A DNA stretch of 64,000 bases from Dendrolimus kikuchii (GCA_019925095.2 CM034413.1:749001-813000); one strand, 5' to 3'. Positions 30,619-41,364 are shown, counted from the first letter of the stretch. Notes: generated from the sequence alone by a model not told the origin. Numbers and translations are program-made.

Positions 30619-30862
30619 TCTTATACTAATATATAAAGCTGAAGAGTTTGTTTGTTTGAACGCGCTAATCTCATCAACTACTGGTCTGATTTGAAAAATT
30701 CTTTCAGTGTTAGATAGCCCGTTTATCGAGGAAGGTTATAGGCTATATATCATCACGCTAAGACCAATAGGAGCGGAGCACCAATGAAAAATGTTTCAAA
30801 ATCGGGGTTTTTTTAACTTACTTTTTTTTAACTATTACACGCCGACGAAGTCGCGGGTAGAA
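30619..30862 (+). mobile_element. Helitron-like, decayed 3' end
   Basis: TCTTATACTAATATATAAAG start, GAGGAAGGTTATAGGC inside, GACGAAGTCGCGGGTAG at the end. The final CAGCTAG is lost. Confidence 0.65.
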
Positions 30863-30930
30863 TACTTGATATAATGGTTTATTTGTTTTTCAAGCATTCA
30901 AGGATCATTTGTTTATAAGTGCAGTTTTTT

Positions 30931-31250
30931 ATCCGTGCAGGAACGGAGAAAGAATACAATTTCCTGCGGCCGGGCGGCCTGTCGTAAGCGGCGACTAAAC
31001 AACCCACAGCCAGGTGGTAGGGCATTTGCCTGACTGGATGGCTACCACCCCTGGTCTAGAGCATGCCGCCATAACAACTTTGAGTTGTGTTCCGGCATTA
31101 GTGACCAGGTTCCAGACTCACTTAAGAGAGCAGCAGCGCATTTGTAGCACCTTTAGTGTTGCAAATGTCCATAGGCGTTGCTAACCGCTTTCCGTCTAAT
31201 GGGCCGTCTGCCTGTCTGCAGAAGTCCTGCAATAAAAAAATAAAAAAAGA
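30931..31250 (+). mobile_element. SINE-A, full length
   Basis: ATCCGTGCAGGAACGG to CTGCAATAAAAAAATAAAA. Confidence 0.9.
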
Positions 31251-31510
31251 AAGTGCTGGGCCTGGTTGCCGCTATATCTATTCAGTAGAAATTGTGACTA
31301 TATGTATGCAGTAGCTGGTAAAGCGGAGATCGTTTGCCGACGTTTGTTCGGCAACGCGTAGTCACAACCAATCGGCAGGGGCCCCGGCAGTGCATCCTGG
31401 TAGCAACCGTATAACACAATTTATTAATTATAGATTACAGTCGTATCTATTATGACACAAATCATATAGAAGCATCGCAGCAAGCTGCAATCTTCTGTGT
31501 TCAAGTTTAA

Positions 31511-31722
31511 TCTTATATAATATTGCTTGCTTGAACGCGCTAATCTCGGGAACTACTGGTCTGATTTGAAAAATTCTTTCAGTGTTAGATAGCCCATTTA
31601 TCAAGGAAGGCTATAGGCCATATATCATCACGCTAAGACCAATAAGAGCGGAGCACCGATGAAGAATGTTTCAAAATCGGGGGTTTTTTTTTAAACTATT
31701 CCACGCGGACGAAAGAAGCTAG
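31511..31722 (+). mobile_element. Helitron-like, complete ends
   Basis: A/TCTTATATAATATTGCTTGC to ACGAAAGAAGCTAG/T. The 212-bp length is the minimal form of the 12-kb family. Confidence 0.8.
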
Positions 31723-32259
31723 TGAAATTATATTTATCAAACATTTATATATTTTAATTACAGTTTTTATATTTTTAAACGTATTGTACACACTCGAACC
31801 ATTTACAGATCTATTATAGTATAGATATGTAGATGAACCCTTCATATGCAAGTCGGACTCGCACGCAGCCGTTGGCTTTTTATTGTACCGCGTTATTAGT
31901 TGCGCTCCTTTATCGTCGTATCACTGTACCCCATTGTTCGGGGACACCCCCAACAATGGGTAAACGACGCGGTGCCATTTCCCATTCTAATGCTTTTCCG
32001 TGGCATTTCGGAAAATAAGCTTTGTTTTTATCGTGAAAAATGTATTGGAAAAATAATCCTTTGTGTGATATTTCCGATTAGGGTGACCCACTTTTTCCCC
32101 GCTTTATTTTTGTATGGGAAAATAAGTTCAGTCCCGAGCATATCCCTATATGATTATGTTTGGAATTATCGTGTGGTTCTTAATGCTAAACTTTTGTACT
32201 ATATGTATGTCATTGTGTGTACATATATATATATAGGTATATATATATATTATATATTT
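31723..32259. other. Unassigned stretch with a strong hairpin
   Basis: No gene recognised. The long + frame (31900-32364) runs into LINE-A out of its coding frame and is not real. See 31930-31960 for the hairpin. An AT-dinucleotide tract lies near 32222-32258. Confidence 0.4.
31930..31960. other. GC-rich hairpin
   Basis: CCCATTGTT, mismatch C/C, GGGG, triloop ACA, CCCC, AACAATGGG: 13 pairs with one mismatch. It stands out as unusually stable in AT-rich DNA. Confidence 0.65.
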
Positions 32260-32630
32260 CGTAATACCGAAGTAAGAAAGAGAGTTGGTCTGAAAGAGAG
32301 TGGTTGGGGTGAAGGTAAGGAAAGGAATGCTCCGGTGGTTCGGGCATGTGGAAAGAATGCATGATGAAAGAGTGTCTAAACAGATATACAATGCAAAAGT
32401 GGATGGATGTAGAAGTTGTGGAAGGCGAACGACACACCTTCCATGATCAAATTGATCGTGTACTAACAGAAGGTGATGTCAGGAGCCTTAAGAACAGACG
32501 AGCGTGCATGACAAGAGTTATGAATGTCAAAGAAGCAAGTGAGGTGTGTAAAAATAAGCCTAAATGGCGCTCTGTTGTTCGTGCCTACCCCGCAAGGGAA
32601 CTGGCGTGAAGTTACGTATGTATTGTATGT
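32260..32630 (+). mobile_element. LINE-A 3' fragment
   Basis: Starts at RNTEVRKRVGLKES and ends GTGAAGTTACGTATG. The family frame is disturbed near VGVKVRKG and at GRPR (GERHTFHDQ). Confidence 0.85.
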
Positions 32631-32635
32631 AAATA

Positions 32636-32965
32636 TATATTAGGGTGGCGCAAAAAACCGACTTTTTTTAAAACTTGAGTCCCGTGTGATAAAATGTTAC
32701 TTTTTGATGTTTTAAGAACTCCCTCCAAAGGACAGCTCAAAAAAAATTTTAAGAGGTCGCTCCGAATTTTTTAAGATTTCAAAAATCGCCAAGAACCGTT
32801 ATTTTTTTTATTCAATTTTTTTTTCTCGTTTCTGTATAATTTATTGGACCAAAAAATAATACGTGTCTGAAAGTTTCAGTTCAAAACTTGAATTTTAAAA
32901 GGTCGCTCATAATTTTTTTAAATTTACTAGTGCAGTTAGATTTTTTCGAGCGACGTTTTAATTAA
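32636..32965. repeat. Possible DNA-transposon remnant
   Basis: Begins TTAGGGTGGCGCAAAAAACC, a phrase I associate with insect DNA-transposon ends. AGGTCGCTC occurs twice with poly-T stretches. No TIR partner is clear. Confidence 0.3.
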
Positions 32966-32985
32966 CGTTTTAATATATATATATA

Positions 32986-33060
<75 letters not shown>
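32966..33060. repeat. (AT)n microsatellite
   Basis: Almost pure TA dinucleotides over about 80 bp. Confidence 0.9.
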
Positions 33061-33064
<4 letters not shown>

Positions 33065-33253
33065 TCCGTGTCATGTTGTTTGTCCGCGATGCACTCCTAA
33101 ACTACTTGACTACTAATCAAATTTTCACACCGTGTGCAGTTTGATCCAACTTGAAAGATAGGATACCTTACATTTGGACCCGGTAGGTGTCGCTGCAATC
33201 GGGTTCTAAATTTTATTTCTTCAGGGCAGAACAACGTCTGCCAGGACAGCTAG
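33061..33253 (+). mobile_element. Helitron-like between two (AT)n tracts
   Basis: AAATTCCGTGTCATGTTGTT, ACCCGGTAGGTGTCGCTG and a CTGCCAGGACAGCTAG/T end. The 5' TC is not resolvable because the preceding microsatellite has expanded. Confidence 0.65.
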
Positions 33254-33330
<77 letters not shown>

Positions 33331-33368
33331 GTGTGTGTGTGTGTGTGTGTGTGTATGTATATATATAC
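33254..33368. repeat. (AT)n and (TG)n microsatellite
   Basis: AT dinucleotides with interspersed ATG, then a ~24-bp TG run at about 33330-33353. Confidence 0.9.
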
Positions 33369-33401
33369 CCTCCTTGACGTATCCGTTAACGGCGAGTCTT
33401 G

Positions 33402-33602
33402 TCAAGTCCGGCTGTGCGAGCGCAGGTGTCTAGCGAAACCAAATTTGGTTTTAAAAGTTCTTTTGCTAGGAGCGCAATACAGCCGTCCTGATGAATCATA
33501 TGTGCAGTTATACGAGATTTTGGGGCGGTTTTTTTTTGATAAGACGTTTCTCGTCAGTGTTCTACGCGCTGCGTTTCGTTTTAAATAACGCCGTTTTCGC
33601 AT
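33402..33602 (-). pseudogene. C2H2 zinc-finger-like tail, possibly LINE-derived
   Basis: Minus-strand frame of 66 codons ending RLYCAPSKRTFKTKFGFARH, LRSHSRT. The spacing C-x2-S-x12-H-x3-H is a C2H2 finger whose second Cys is Ser. A C-terminal finger with FxxxxGLxxHxRxH is usual in RTE and related LINE polymerases. The basic N-terminal half (RKRRYLKRNAARR) fits that too. A host zinc-finger exon is less likely given the repeat setting. Confidence 0.35.
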
Positions 33603-33721
33603 GGTCTCATTAGTGTATTTGCGTTATCTGTCAATATTTAACGTCATTATACTTCGGCCGCTCTTAGAATGCGTTACGGATGTCGTGACATGTGGTCGGA
33701 TGACATTGTAACGACGAACAA

Positions 33722-34020
33722 TCTATATATATAAAAATCAACTGCTGTTCTTTAGTCTCGCTAAAACTCGAGAACGGCTGGACTGATTTGGCTAATTTTG
33801 GTTTTAAATTATTTCTGGCTGTCCGGGGAAGGTTTAAAAGGTGAGTAAATATGAAAAAAAAACTTGGAATATGGTAAAAACAACAATTTCGCTTTCCCTT
33901 AGAAACTATTCCTACCGGTCAAACATTTTATGTTCTTCCCGTCGTTTAGAAATCAATTAAGTTTAAAAGTCGTTCAAAAATCAAATTCTGAGGCGGTACG
34001 AAATTTTCCGGGTCAGCTAG
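33722..34020 (+). mobile_element. Helitron-like, complete ends
   Basis: A/TCTATATATATAAAAATC to CCGGGTCAGCTAG/T. It is the unexpanded form of the element at 21563-22529 but without its tandem unit. Confidence 0.8.
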
Positions 34021-34065
34021 TTTACAATAAAAATACATGGTTTCTGTATTTTTAACCGATTCAAG

Positions 34066-35254
34066 ATTACAAACTAACACATTCACAGCCGTGAAAAGAA
34101 CAAACTAACACATTCACAGCCGTGAAGAGACAAACTAATACATTCACAGCCGTGAAGAGCTAACAAAGAAACACAATCACAGCCGTGAAGACCTACAAAC
34201 AAACACAATCACAGCCGTGAAGAACTAACAAACCAACACATTCACAGCCGTGAAGAGACAACAAACTAACACATTCACAGCCGTGAAGAGACAAACTAAT
34301 ACATTCACAGCCGTGAAGAGCTAACAAAGAAACACAATCACAGCCGTGAAGACCTACAAACAAACACAATCACAGCCGTGAAGAACTAACAAACCAACAC
34401 ATTCACAGCCGTGAAGAGACAACAAACTAACACATTCACAGCCGTGAAGAGACAAACTAATACATTCACAGCCGTGAAGAGCTAACAAAGAAACACAATC
34501 ACAGCCGTGAAGACCTACAAACAAACACAATCACAGCCGTAAAGAACTAACAAACCAACACATTCACAGCCGTGAAGAGACAACAAACTAACACATTCAC
34601 AGCCGTGAAGAGACAAACTAATACATTCACAGCCGTGAAGAGCTAACAAAGAAACACAATCACAGCCGTGAAGACCTACAAACAAACACAATCACAGCCG
34701 TGAAGAACTAACAAACCAACACATTCACAGCCGTGAAGAGACAACAAACTAACACATTCACAGCCGTGAAGAGACAAACTAATACATTCACAGCCGTGAA
34801 GAGCTAACAAAGAAACACAATCACAGCCGTGAAGAGACAACAAACTAACACATTCACAGCCTTGAAGAGCTAACAAACAAACACAATCACAGCCGCGAAG
34901 AGCTAACAAACAAACACAATCACAGCCGTGAAGAGACAACAAACTAATACATTCAAAGCCGTAAAGAGACAAACTAATACATTCACAGCCGTGAAGAGCT
35001 AACTAAGAAACACAATCACAGCCGTGAAGAGCTAACAAACAAACACAATCACAGCCGTGAAGAACTAACAAACCAACACATTCACAGCCGTGAAGAGACA
35101 ACAAACTAACACATTCACAGCCGTGAAGAGCTAACAAAGAAACACAATCACAGCCGTGAAGAGCTAACAAACAAACACAATCACAGCCGTGAAGAACTAA
35201 CAAACAAACACAATCACAGCCGTGAAGAGACAACAGCCAAACATTCACAGGAAA
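34066..35254. repeat. Minisatellite, 36 units of ~32 bp with a 161-bp higher order
   Basis: Every unit contains CACAGCCGTGAAGA preceded by ACACATTC or ACACAATC. Five distinct units form a 161-bp block repeated from about 34095 to 34800 (junction AGAGACAACAAACTAACACA at about 34255, 34416, 34577 and 34738). Right of 34820 the order is scrambled. Long minus-strand frames (LHGCDCV-type repeats) arise because some units are 33 bp. I do not consider them coding. Confidence 0.9.
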
Positions 35255-35507
35255 GTGTAAATTAGTATTTACTGAGCGAACATACGAAATCCACGTTATT
35301 CAAGATCATTAAATCCCAAATGCACACATCAATATTCAAAATTACTCGCACCGAGTCGAACTCCCGGCACTTAAAACTTAGCTTATGTTTTAATCCGTAT
35401 TTAGAGGGGTTGAAATGCTTACAGTGCAAGTTTTAAGAGCCTTATTGCGTAGTGGTTGAAAATAGTGTTTTTTGCTTTTTGGCGTAATCAATACAATTTA
35501 TATGAAA

Positions 35508-35725
35508 CTAGCTGTGTCCGCGACGTCGTCCGCGTGGAATTTGTTTTAAAACCCGCCCGATTTTGAAACATTCTTAACGTCTTAGCGTGATGATATATAG
35601 CCTATAGCCTTCCTCGATAAATGGGCTATCTAACACTGAAAGAATTTTTCAAATCAGACCAGTAAGTTCCTGAGATTAGCGCGTTCAATCAAACAAACTT
35701 TTCAACTTTATATATTAGTATAAGA
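35508..35725 (-). mobile_element. Helitron-like, complete ends
   Basis: CTAG at 35508 and GA at 35724-35725, read on the minus strand. 218 bp, same subfamily as 31511-31722. Confidence 0.8.
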
Positions 35726-35727
35726 TA

Positions 35728-35965
35728 CTAGCGGTTCCGGCAGACGTTGTCTAGCCCTGAACAAATGAAAATCTATAACCCGATTCCAGCGTCACCCCGG
35801 CAGGTGACGCTGAAATCGGGTTATAGATTTGGTTAGTAGTTTTTGAGTTTATTGGTTACAAACATAAATAGCAATCCGAATTGAAATCGGCCCGGTAGTT
35901 TTTACGTGAATCTTGAGTAAACAGACAAACAGAAATCTAAAAAAAAAATTCCATCGTTTATATAG
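35728..35965 (-). mobile_element. Helitron-like, abutting the previous one
   Basis: CTAGCGGTTCCGGCAGACG is a 3' end of the type at 17891. Inside is a hairpin, ACCCGATTCCAGCGTCACC / GGTGACGCTGAAATCGGGT. Only TA separates it from the neighbour. The 5' end near 35960 is unclear. Confidence 0.65.
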
Positions 35966-36044
35966 TTAATTCCAGTTGTTTTTTTAAATAGCTTTAATGT
36001 ACATATACGTAATTTTTAAAATTTTATAATATAATATACATAGA

Positions 36045-36272
36045 CTAGCTGCGCCCGCGGGTTCACCCGCGTGGTGATGGAAAATCGTTATATTTTGGAT
36101 AATTCACACTATATCTTTATAAATTATAGCCTATGTGTCATTCTGATGTGCAAGCTATATTATTGTAAAGTTTCATCAAAATCCATTCAGTAGTTTTTGC
36201 GTGAAAGAGTAACAAACATACATCCTTACAGTCTTACAAACTTTCACGTCTACAATATTAGTGGGAAATAGA
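36045..36272 (-). mobile_element. Helitron-like, different subfamily
   Basis: CTAGCTGCGCCCGCGGGTTC with the 3' hairpin CGCGGGTTCACCCGCG, and a 5' TC at 36272. Confidence 0.75.
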
Positions 36273-36303
36273 AAGTAAAAATTGTACTCGTATATATAAT
36301 TAA

Positions 36304-36558
36304 CTAGCTGTGCCCGCGACGCCGTCCGCGTGGAATTTGTTTTCAAAACCCCCCTGATTTTGAAACATTTTTCATTGCTGCTTCACTCCTATTGGTCTTA
36401 GCGTGATGATGTATAGCCTATAGCCTTCCTCGATAAATGGGCTGTCCAAAACTGAAAGAATTTTTCAAATCAGACCAGTACTTCCCGAGATTAGCGCGTT
36501 TAAACAAACAAACAAACTGTTCAGCTTTATATATTAGTATATAGTATAGTATATAAGA
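36304..36558 (-). mobile_element. Helitron-like, complete ends
   Basis: CTAGCTGTGCCCGCGACG to TATATAAGA. Same subfamily as 35508-35725 with a few extra TATAGTA bases at its 5' end. Confidence 0.8.
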
Positions 36559-36936
36559 TGTAATGTTTTCCATTAAAATCCTATATAATCCCCCATGTCT
36601 CGAAAACGCAATAAAAACATATCTTTAAGCATTGAAATGTGCTAATACACCATAAGGCACCATCATCTCGCCATAGACCATTAAATGAAGACACATGACA
36701 CCCCCTGCTTCGACCCCCTTTACCCATCAATCTTCCCCTGGATTACGGGCCCCTCATGTATACAGGAATGGGGGAATGGTCGAACGTTATAAGCACTTAT
36801 CGCGATTTATCCGATTGTACTTAGGAAAAACGATTTTCTTTGCTATTTTCTTTACGCTAGTAATTTAATCAAATATCAATTCAAAGCTTCATAGAACTTC
36901 AACAACCAGTGATAACACAAATCCATATATATTATA
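36559..36936. other. Unassigned stretch
   Basis: Nothing recognised. A truncated Helitron end (CTAGCTGTACC) follows at 36940. Confidence 0.4.
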
Positions 36937-36950
36937 TTACTAGCTGTACC

Positions 36951-37264
36951 GTAAGGAATGCTCCGGTGGTTCGGGCATGTGGAAAGAATGCATGATGAAA
37001 GAATGAATAAACAGACATACAATGCAAAAGTGGATGGATGCAGAAGTCGTGGAAGGCCACGACACACCTTCCATGATCAAATTGATCGTGTACTAGCGGA
37101 AGGTGATGTCAGGAGCCTTAAGAACAGACGAGCGTGCATGACAAGAGCTATGAATGTCAAAGAAGCAAGTGAGGTGTGTAAGAATAAGCCTGAATGGCGC
37201 TCTGTTGTTCGTGCCTACCCCACAAGGGAACTGGCGTGAAGTTATGTATCTATGTATGTATGTA
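36951..37264 (+). mobile_element. LINE-A 3' fragment, frame intact
   Basis: Reads MLRWFGHVERMHDERMNKQT to the family stop without a break, 93 codons. 5'-truncated, so not functional. Confidence 0.85.
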
Positions 37265-37309
37265 ATATTTCTAACGGCATTTTAGTTCGAGTCCCGCTAA
37301 CTCGTAACA
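37265..37309 (+). mobile_element. LTR-A 3' end fragment
   Basis: TAACGGCATTTTAGTTCGAG then CTAACTCGTAACA. Only the last 45 bp, joined directly to the LINE-A tail. Confidence 0.7.
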
Positions 37310-37760
37310 ATACTGTATTTCACCAACCTGTATATAGTCTACATTGTAAGAATCATTTTTTCTAAAGGAATGTCAAACGTCAAATTACGTTTTATAACTA
37401 GAGATGTCACGAATAGTGGTTTGGCTGAATACCGATTATTCGGCCAATATTCGGCTACCGGAATTCGGCGTAAGATATGTGCACTTCGCGCTTAGCAGGT
37501 TAGTATCTATCGAAGCAATAACTTGTGAAGTAAGTAAGTTCTTACGTTACCGCGAATGATAGGCACACAATCAAAACTATATATTAAATGTTTAACTTAT
37601 TTTTTTAATTGATTCTGACGTTTTGAAAACTTGGCCAAACCGTAGTACTCAAATTAGTGTATAGTGTCTGTAGTGTTAAAACGTAGTTTAACTATTAATC
37701 TTTGATGGAAATATATACAATTTTGAGCAATATACGCGGGTTTTTTTACATGATTTAGTA
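37310..37760. other. Unassigned, with a palindromic GGCCGAATA repeat
   Basis: 37404-37470 (GAGATGTCACGAATAG, GGCTGAATACCGATTATTCG, GCCAATATTCGGC) is a single-copy relative of the 29.1-kb minisatellite unit. The rest is unrecognised. Confidence 0.45.
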
Positions 37761-38043
37761 TTTTTTTTTTATTGCATGAGCTCAGCAGACAGGCAGACGG
37801 CCTGGAAAGCGGTTACCATCGCCTATGGAAATTTGCAACACTAAAGGTGCTCTACAAATGCGCTGCTGCTCTCTTAAGGGAGACTAGAACCCGGTCACTA
37901 ATGCCAGAACACATCTCAAGGTTGTTATGGCGACATTCTCTAGACCAGGGGTTGTAGCCATCCAGTCGGGCAAACGCCCTACCACCTGGCTGTGGGTCGT
38001 TTTGTTGACTCAAATTGTATTCTTTCTCCGTTCCTGTACGGAT
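37761..38043 (-). mobile_element. SINE-A
   Basis: Both ends are present but short deletions occur (GACGGCCTGGAAAGCGG; GTTTTGTTGACTCAAATTG). Confidence 0.85.
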
Positions 38044-38061
38044 AACCACACCAAATAACAA

Positions 38062-38393
38062 CATACATACATAACTTCAGGCCAGTTCCCTTGCGGGGTA
38101 GGCACGAACAACAGAGCGCCATTCAGGCTTATTCTTACACACCTCGCTTGCTTCTTTGACATTCATAACTCTTGTCATGCACGCTCGTCTGTTCTTAAGC
38201 CTCCTGATATCATCTTCTGCTAGTATACGATCGATTTGATCATGGAAGGTTTGTCGTGGCCTTCCACAACTTCTGCATCCATCCACTTTTGCATTGTATA
38301 TCTGTTTAGTCATTCTTTCATCATGCATTCTTTCCACATGCCCCAAGCACCGGAGCATTCCTTTCCTTACCTTCACCCCGACACTCTCTTTCA
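38062..38393 (-). mobile_element. LINE-A 3' fragment, frame intact
   Basis: Frame KESVGVKVRKGMLRCLGHVE to PARELA without a stop. W to C and other single changes (EDDIRRLKN) mark decay. Confidence 0.85.
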
Positions 38394-38740
38394 AATAACA
38401 ACATATAATAACACCAAATAGCAGCCGAATATTAGTATCATTATCTTCTTAAAACCACCTTAATATTCCTTGCTCAACTCTTGTTATTACATCTTTCAAT
38501 TCACAACGTTACCTTATCACATGATTACTTATCATATCAATTAACTTGAGTGATAATTCGCTTTCGAAACTAACATCACCCCAACAGATCAAATAGTTAC
38601 TGAGAAAAATAATTGCAAACAAAGCAACGACTGACGGACCGATATGACGACTTCATAAGACAAAATTATTTTTGCCAAATTTTTTACAGATCCTAATAAA
38701 TGCACTTCTTATGTATATTTGTATGTGCAATTCATGTATT
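38394..38740. other. Unassigned stretch
   Basis: AT-rich; nothing recognised. Confidence 0.4.
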
Positions 38741-39597
38741 TAATTTAAATATTGAGTATGCATTGTTTACTACAACTCCATTAATTCTTCAAAAAGTAAT
38801 TCTGTCACATACTTCTGCTAAGAACCTCAGCCAGAAGGCCCAGCTTGCCATACACAACGCCGTGATGGTACCTACGCTCACGTATGGAAGCGAGAGTTGG
38901 GTATGGAAGAGAGAGCATGAAAGTAGAGTAAACGCGGTCGAGATGCGAGCACTGCGCAAAATCTGCGGAGTGACGCTCGCGGACCGCGTTCGTAATACCG
39001 AAGTAAGAAAGAGAGTTGCTCTGAAAGAGAGTGTCGGGGTGAAGGTAAGTAAAGGAATGCTCCGGTGGTTCGGGCATGTGGAAAGAATGACTAAACAGAT
39101 ATACAATGCGAAAGTGGATGGATGCAGAAGTCGTGGAAGGCCACGACACACCTTCCATGATCAAATTGATCGCGTACTAGCAGAAGGTGATGTCAGGACC
39201 CTTAATAATAGACGAGCGTGCATGACAAGAGTTATGAATGTGAAAGAAGCAAGTGAGGTGTGTAAGAATAAGCCTAAATGGCGCTCTGTTGTTCGTGCCT
39301 ACCCCGCAAGGGAACTAGCGTGAAGCTATGTATGTATGTACTTCTGTACAAAACTTATAAAAAAAAAGAATTTGAGATATAAATAGAATATGAAATATAA
39401 AGAAAAACAATATTTAGCTAGACGTGTTGCTGGGGTGTTTCTTGCCGCTTCTTCTCCTTTACAGCATCAACACGTTGCGAAGCGGTGTACATAGAATAGG
39501 AAGTAAAAATTAAATTTTAACTTACATGTATGTCCTTCAAAAAGTGTTCTCCAGTGGAACTCATTTTGAATAAAAACTTTTGAATTCGAATTTGAAT
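38741..39597 (-). repeat. Rep-P, interrupted copy
   Basis: Right part 39339-39597 and left part 38741-38817 together match the uninterrupted copy at 18395-18735 in reverse. The LINE-A between them is bounded by TACTTCTG on both sides. Confidence 0.8.
38818..39338 (+). mobile_element. LINE-A insertion in Rep-P
   Basis: 521 bp, open from AKNLSQKAQLAIHNAVMVPT through LTYGSESWVWKREHESRVNA and VEMRALRKICGVTLADRVRN to PARELA and stop. MHDER is absent after HVERM, as in the copy at 321-687. The TSD is TACTTCTG (38810-38817, 39339-39346). Confidence 0.9.
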
Positions 39598-39600
39598 AAA

Positions 39601-39935
39601 ATATTTGCTGCTTTTGGGGTCGAGACCCTGGGACCATGGAGGCCTGAGGCGCACAAGCTTTATCGAGACATAGCCAAACGTCTGGTGGATGTCTCACGTG
39701 ACCAAAACACTGGTTTATACTTCGGGCAACGCTGCATTGCCATTCAGCAAGGCAATATGGTCAGTCTTTTAGGAACGTTTCCAATGACAGCGGTCTGGTA
39801 CTAGATTTTGTACTTTAATTTTATTTTGTATATATAGTTTATTTTTAGTTTAATTTACTTATAATTTCTTTTATTTTTAATATTTAGTTGTATTTTTTTA
39901 AAGTTAGTTTAGTATAAACTATTTATGAAATCAAT
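39601..39935 (+). pseudogene. LINE-B C-terminus and 3'UTR
   Basis: FAAFGVETLGPWRPEAHKLY, RDIAKRLVDVSRDQNTGLYF, GQRCIAIQQGNMVSLLGTFP and a stop at 39802. Two residues are deleted in QRISIAIQ. The AT-rich 3'UTR ends near AATCAATAAA at 39938, where LINE-A begins. Confidence 0.7.
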
Positions 39936-39938
39936 AAA

Positions 39939-40669
39939 ATGGCCGAATCGCTATCAGAACTGCAAACACTAGTCACAATGATGAAAGATGACTGTCAGGC
40001 GAGAGGCTTACATTTGAATGCGAAGAAAACAAAGGTTATGGTGTTTGAAAGAGAAGAAACCAGAACGAATGCAAGGATAATGGTCGATGATGTTATTCTG
40101 GATCAAGTGAATGAGTTTGTATATATTGGATGTGCTTTTAGCAGGGATGGAGGGTACACCGCTGATATAGAAAGAAGAGTGAATTTGGGGAATAGTGTGA
40201 ATGGAGTGTTAGGTAAACTTCTAGGCGCTAAGAACCTCAGCCAGAAGGTTCAGCTCGCCAAATACAACGCGGTGCTGGTACCTACGCTCACGTATGGAAG
40301 CGAGAGTTGGGTATGGAAGAGAGATTATGAAAGTAGAGTAAACGCAGTCGAGATGCGAGCACTGCGCAAAATCTACGGAGTGACGCTCGCGGACCGCGTT
40401 CGTAATACCGAAGTAAGAAAGAGAGTTGGTCTAAAAGAGAGTGTCGGGGTGAAGGTAAGGAAAGGAATGCCACGACACACCTTCCATGATCAAATTGATC
40501 GTGTACTAGCAGAAGGTGATGCCAGGAACCTTAAGAACAGACGAGCGTGCATGACAAGAGCTATGAATGTCAAAGAAGCGAGTGAGGTGTGTAAGAACAA
40601 GCCTGAATGGCGCTCTGTTGTTCGTGCCTACCCCGCAAGGGAACTGGCGTGAAGCTATGTATGTATGTA
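39939..40669 (+). pseudogene. LINE-A, longest copy: RT thumb and C-terminal region
   Basis: 237 codons, open to the stop. MAESLSELQTLVTMMKDDCQ follows the position where the YADD motif would be. Then come GLHLNAKKTKVMVFEREE, NEFVYIGCAFSRDGGYTADI, ERRVNLGNSVNGVLGKLLGA, LTYGSESWVW and VEMRALRKIYGVTLADRVRN. A 33-codon in-frame loss removes WFGHVERM...GCRSRGR, joining VRKGM to PRHTFHDQ. It ends RAYPARELA, TGA, then AAGCTATGTATGTATG. The first ATG is an internal Met of the polymerase, not a real start. Confidence 0.85.
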
Positions 40670-41350
40670 ATAAAATAACTTGTGAATTTAAATATAAATT
40701 ACAGTAATTTTTAAAAGTCGGTTAAACATACCTAATGTGGGAACGTTCCCTAAAATGTGTTGGGAACGCTATTATTGAGTGCTCTCCAACGGGACGGCAT
40801 TAATGTATATGGCACGACGCGGTATATATTGTGCGGAGTCAACCGTTCACACGTTTTAGTTGAGAGCACTACGTATCTACTAACGATGGACGCCTCTCAC
40901 ACTGTAGCGTAATTATAGTAAGTTGTTATATATTATCAGTTCATGGTATACCTGCCACGTTTGTCCAAGGCCGATTTTCGAGTATCACACATCAGTTATA
41001 TCGATATGCAAGATTCGTTAGGATATTTTATATTGTCAGCACATGAATAATTGTAACAATAATCATTAACTTGCTTACTGTTACAATTATCAGGTATTGA
41101 CACACCATAAAACGCTACAACATATATACACCGCTAGGGTTCGAATCCACGTCATTGGAACTTCTTGATTGAATTGAAAATTCCAAATTGCTATAATTGC
41201 TTCCAAATATCTTTTATTTAAATAGAACAAAAGGACATTTTTTTATTTTTATAGTCTCATTTGAAAGTTGCTGTTTCTTATTAAAGAGATGATTTAAATT
41301 AAAAATATCTATAGTAGCTTTCTAGTGAATAATTTGTTTTTGTAATTTTG
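40670..41350. other. Unassigned stretch
   Basis: AAAAGTCGGTTAAACATACC near 40714 is an FB-H end fragment. GTGCTCTCCAAC (40780) and GTTGAGAGCAC (40859) are inverted repeats 68 bp apart. No gene recognised. Confidence 0.4.
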
Positions 41351-41364
41351 TTACTTTTAACTGT

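Noticed and set aside
31900..32364. 154-codon frame
   Set aside because: It fuses unassigned DNA to the wrong frame of a LINE-A copy.
34676..35248. Long Cys-rich minus-strand frames (LHGCDCV repeats)
   Set aside because: They translate a ~33-bp minisatellite; no start context, signal peptide or splice signals, and the frame breaks where units are 31 or 32 bp.
34066..35254. Regular short repeats resembling a CRISPR array
   Set aside because: Units are contiguous with no unique spacers, there are no cas genes, and the DNA is from an insect.
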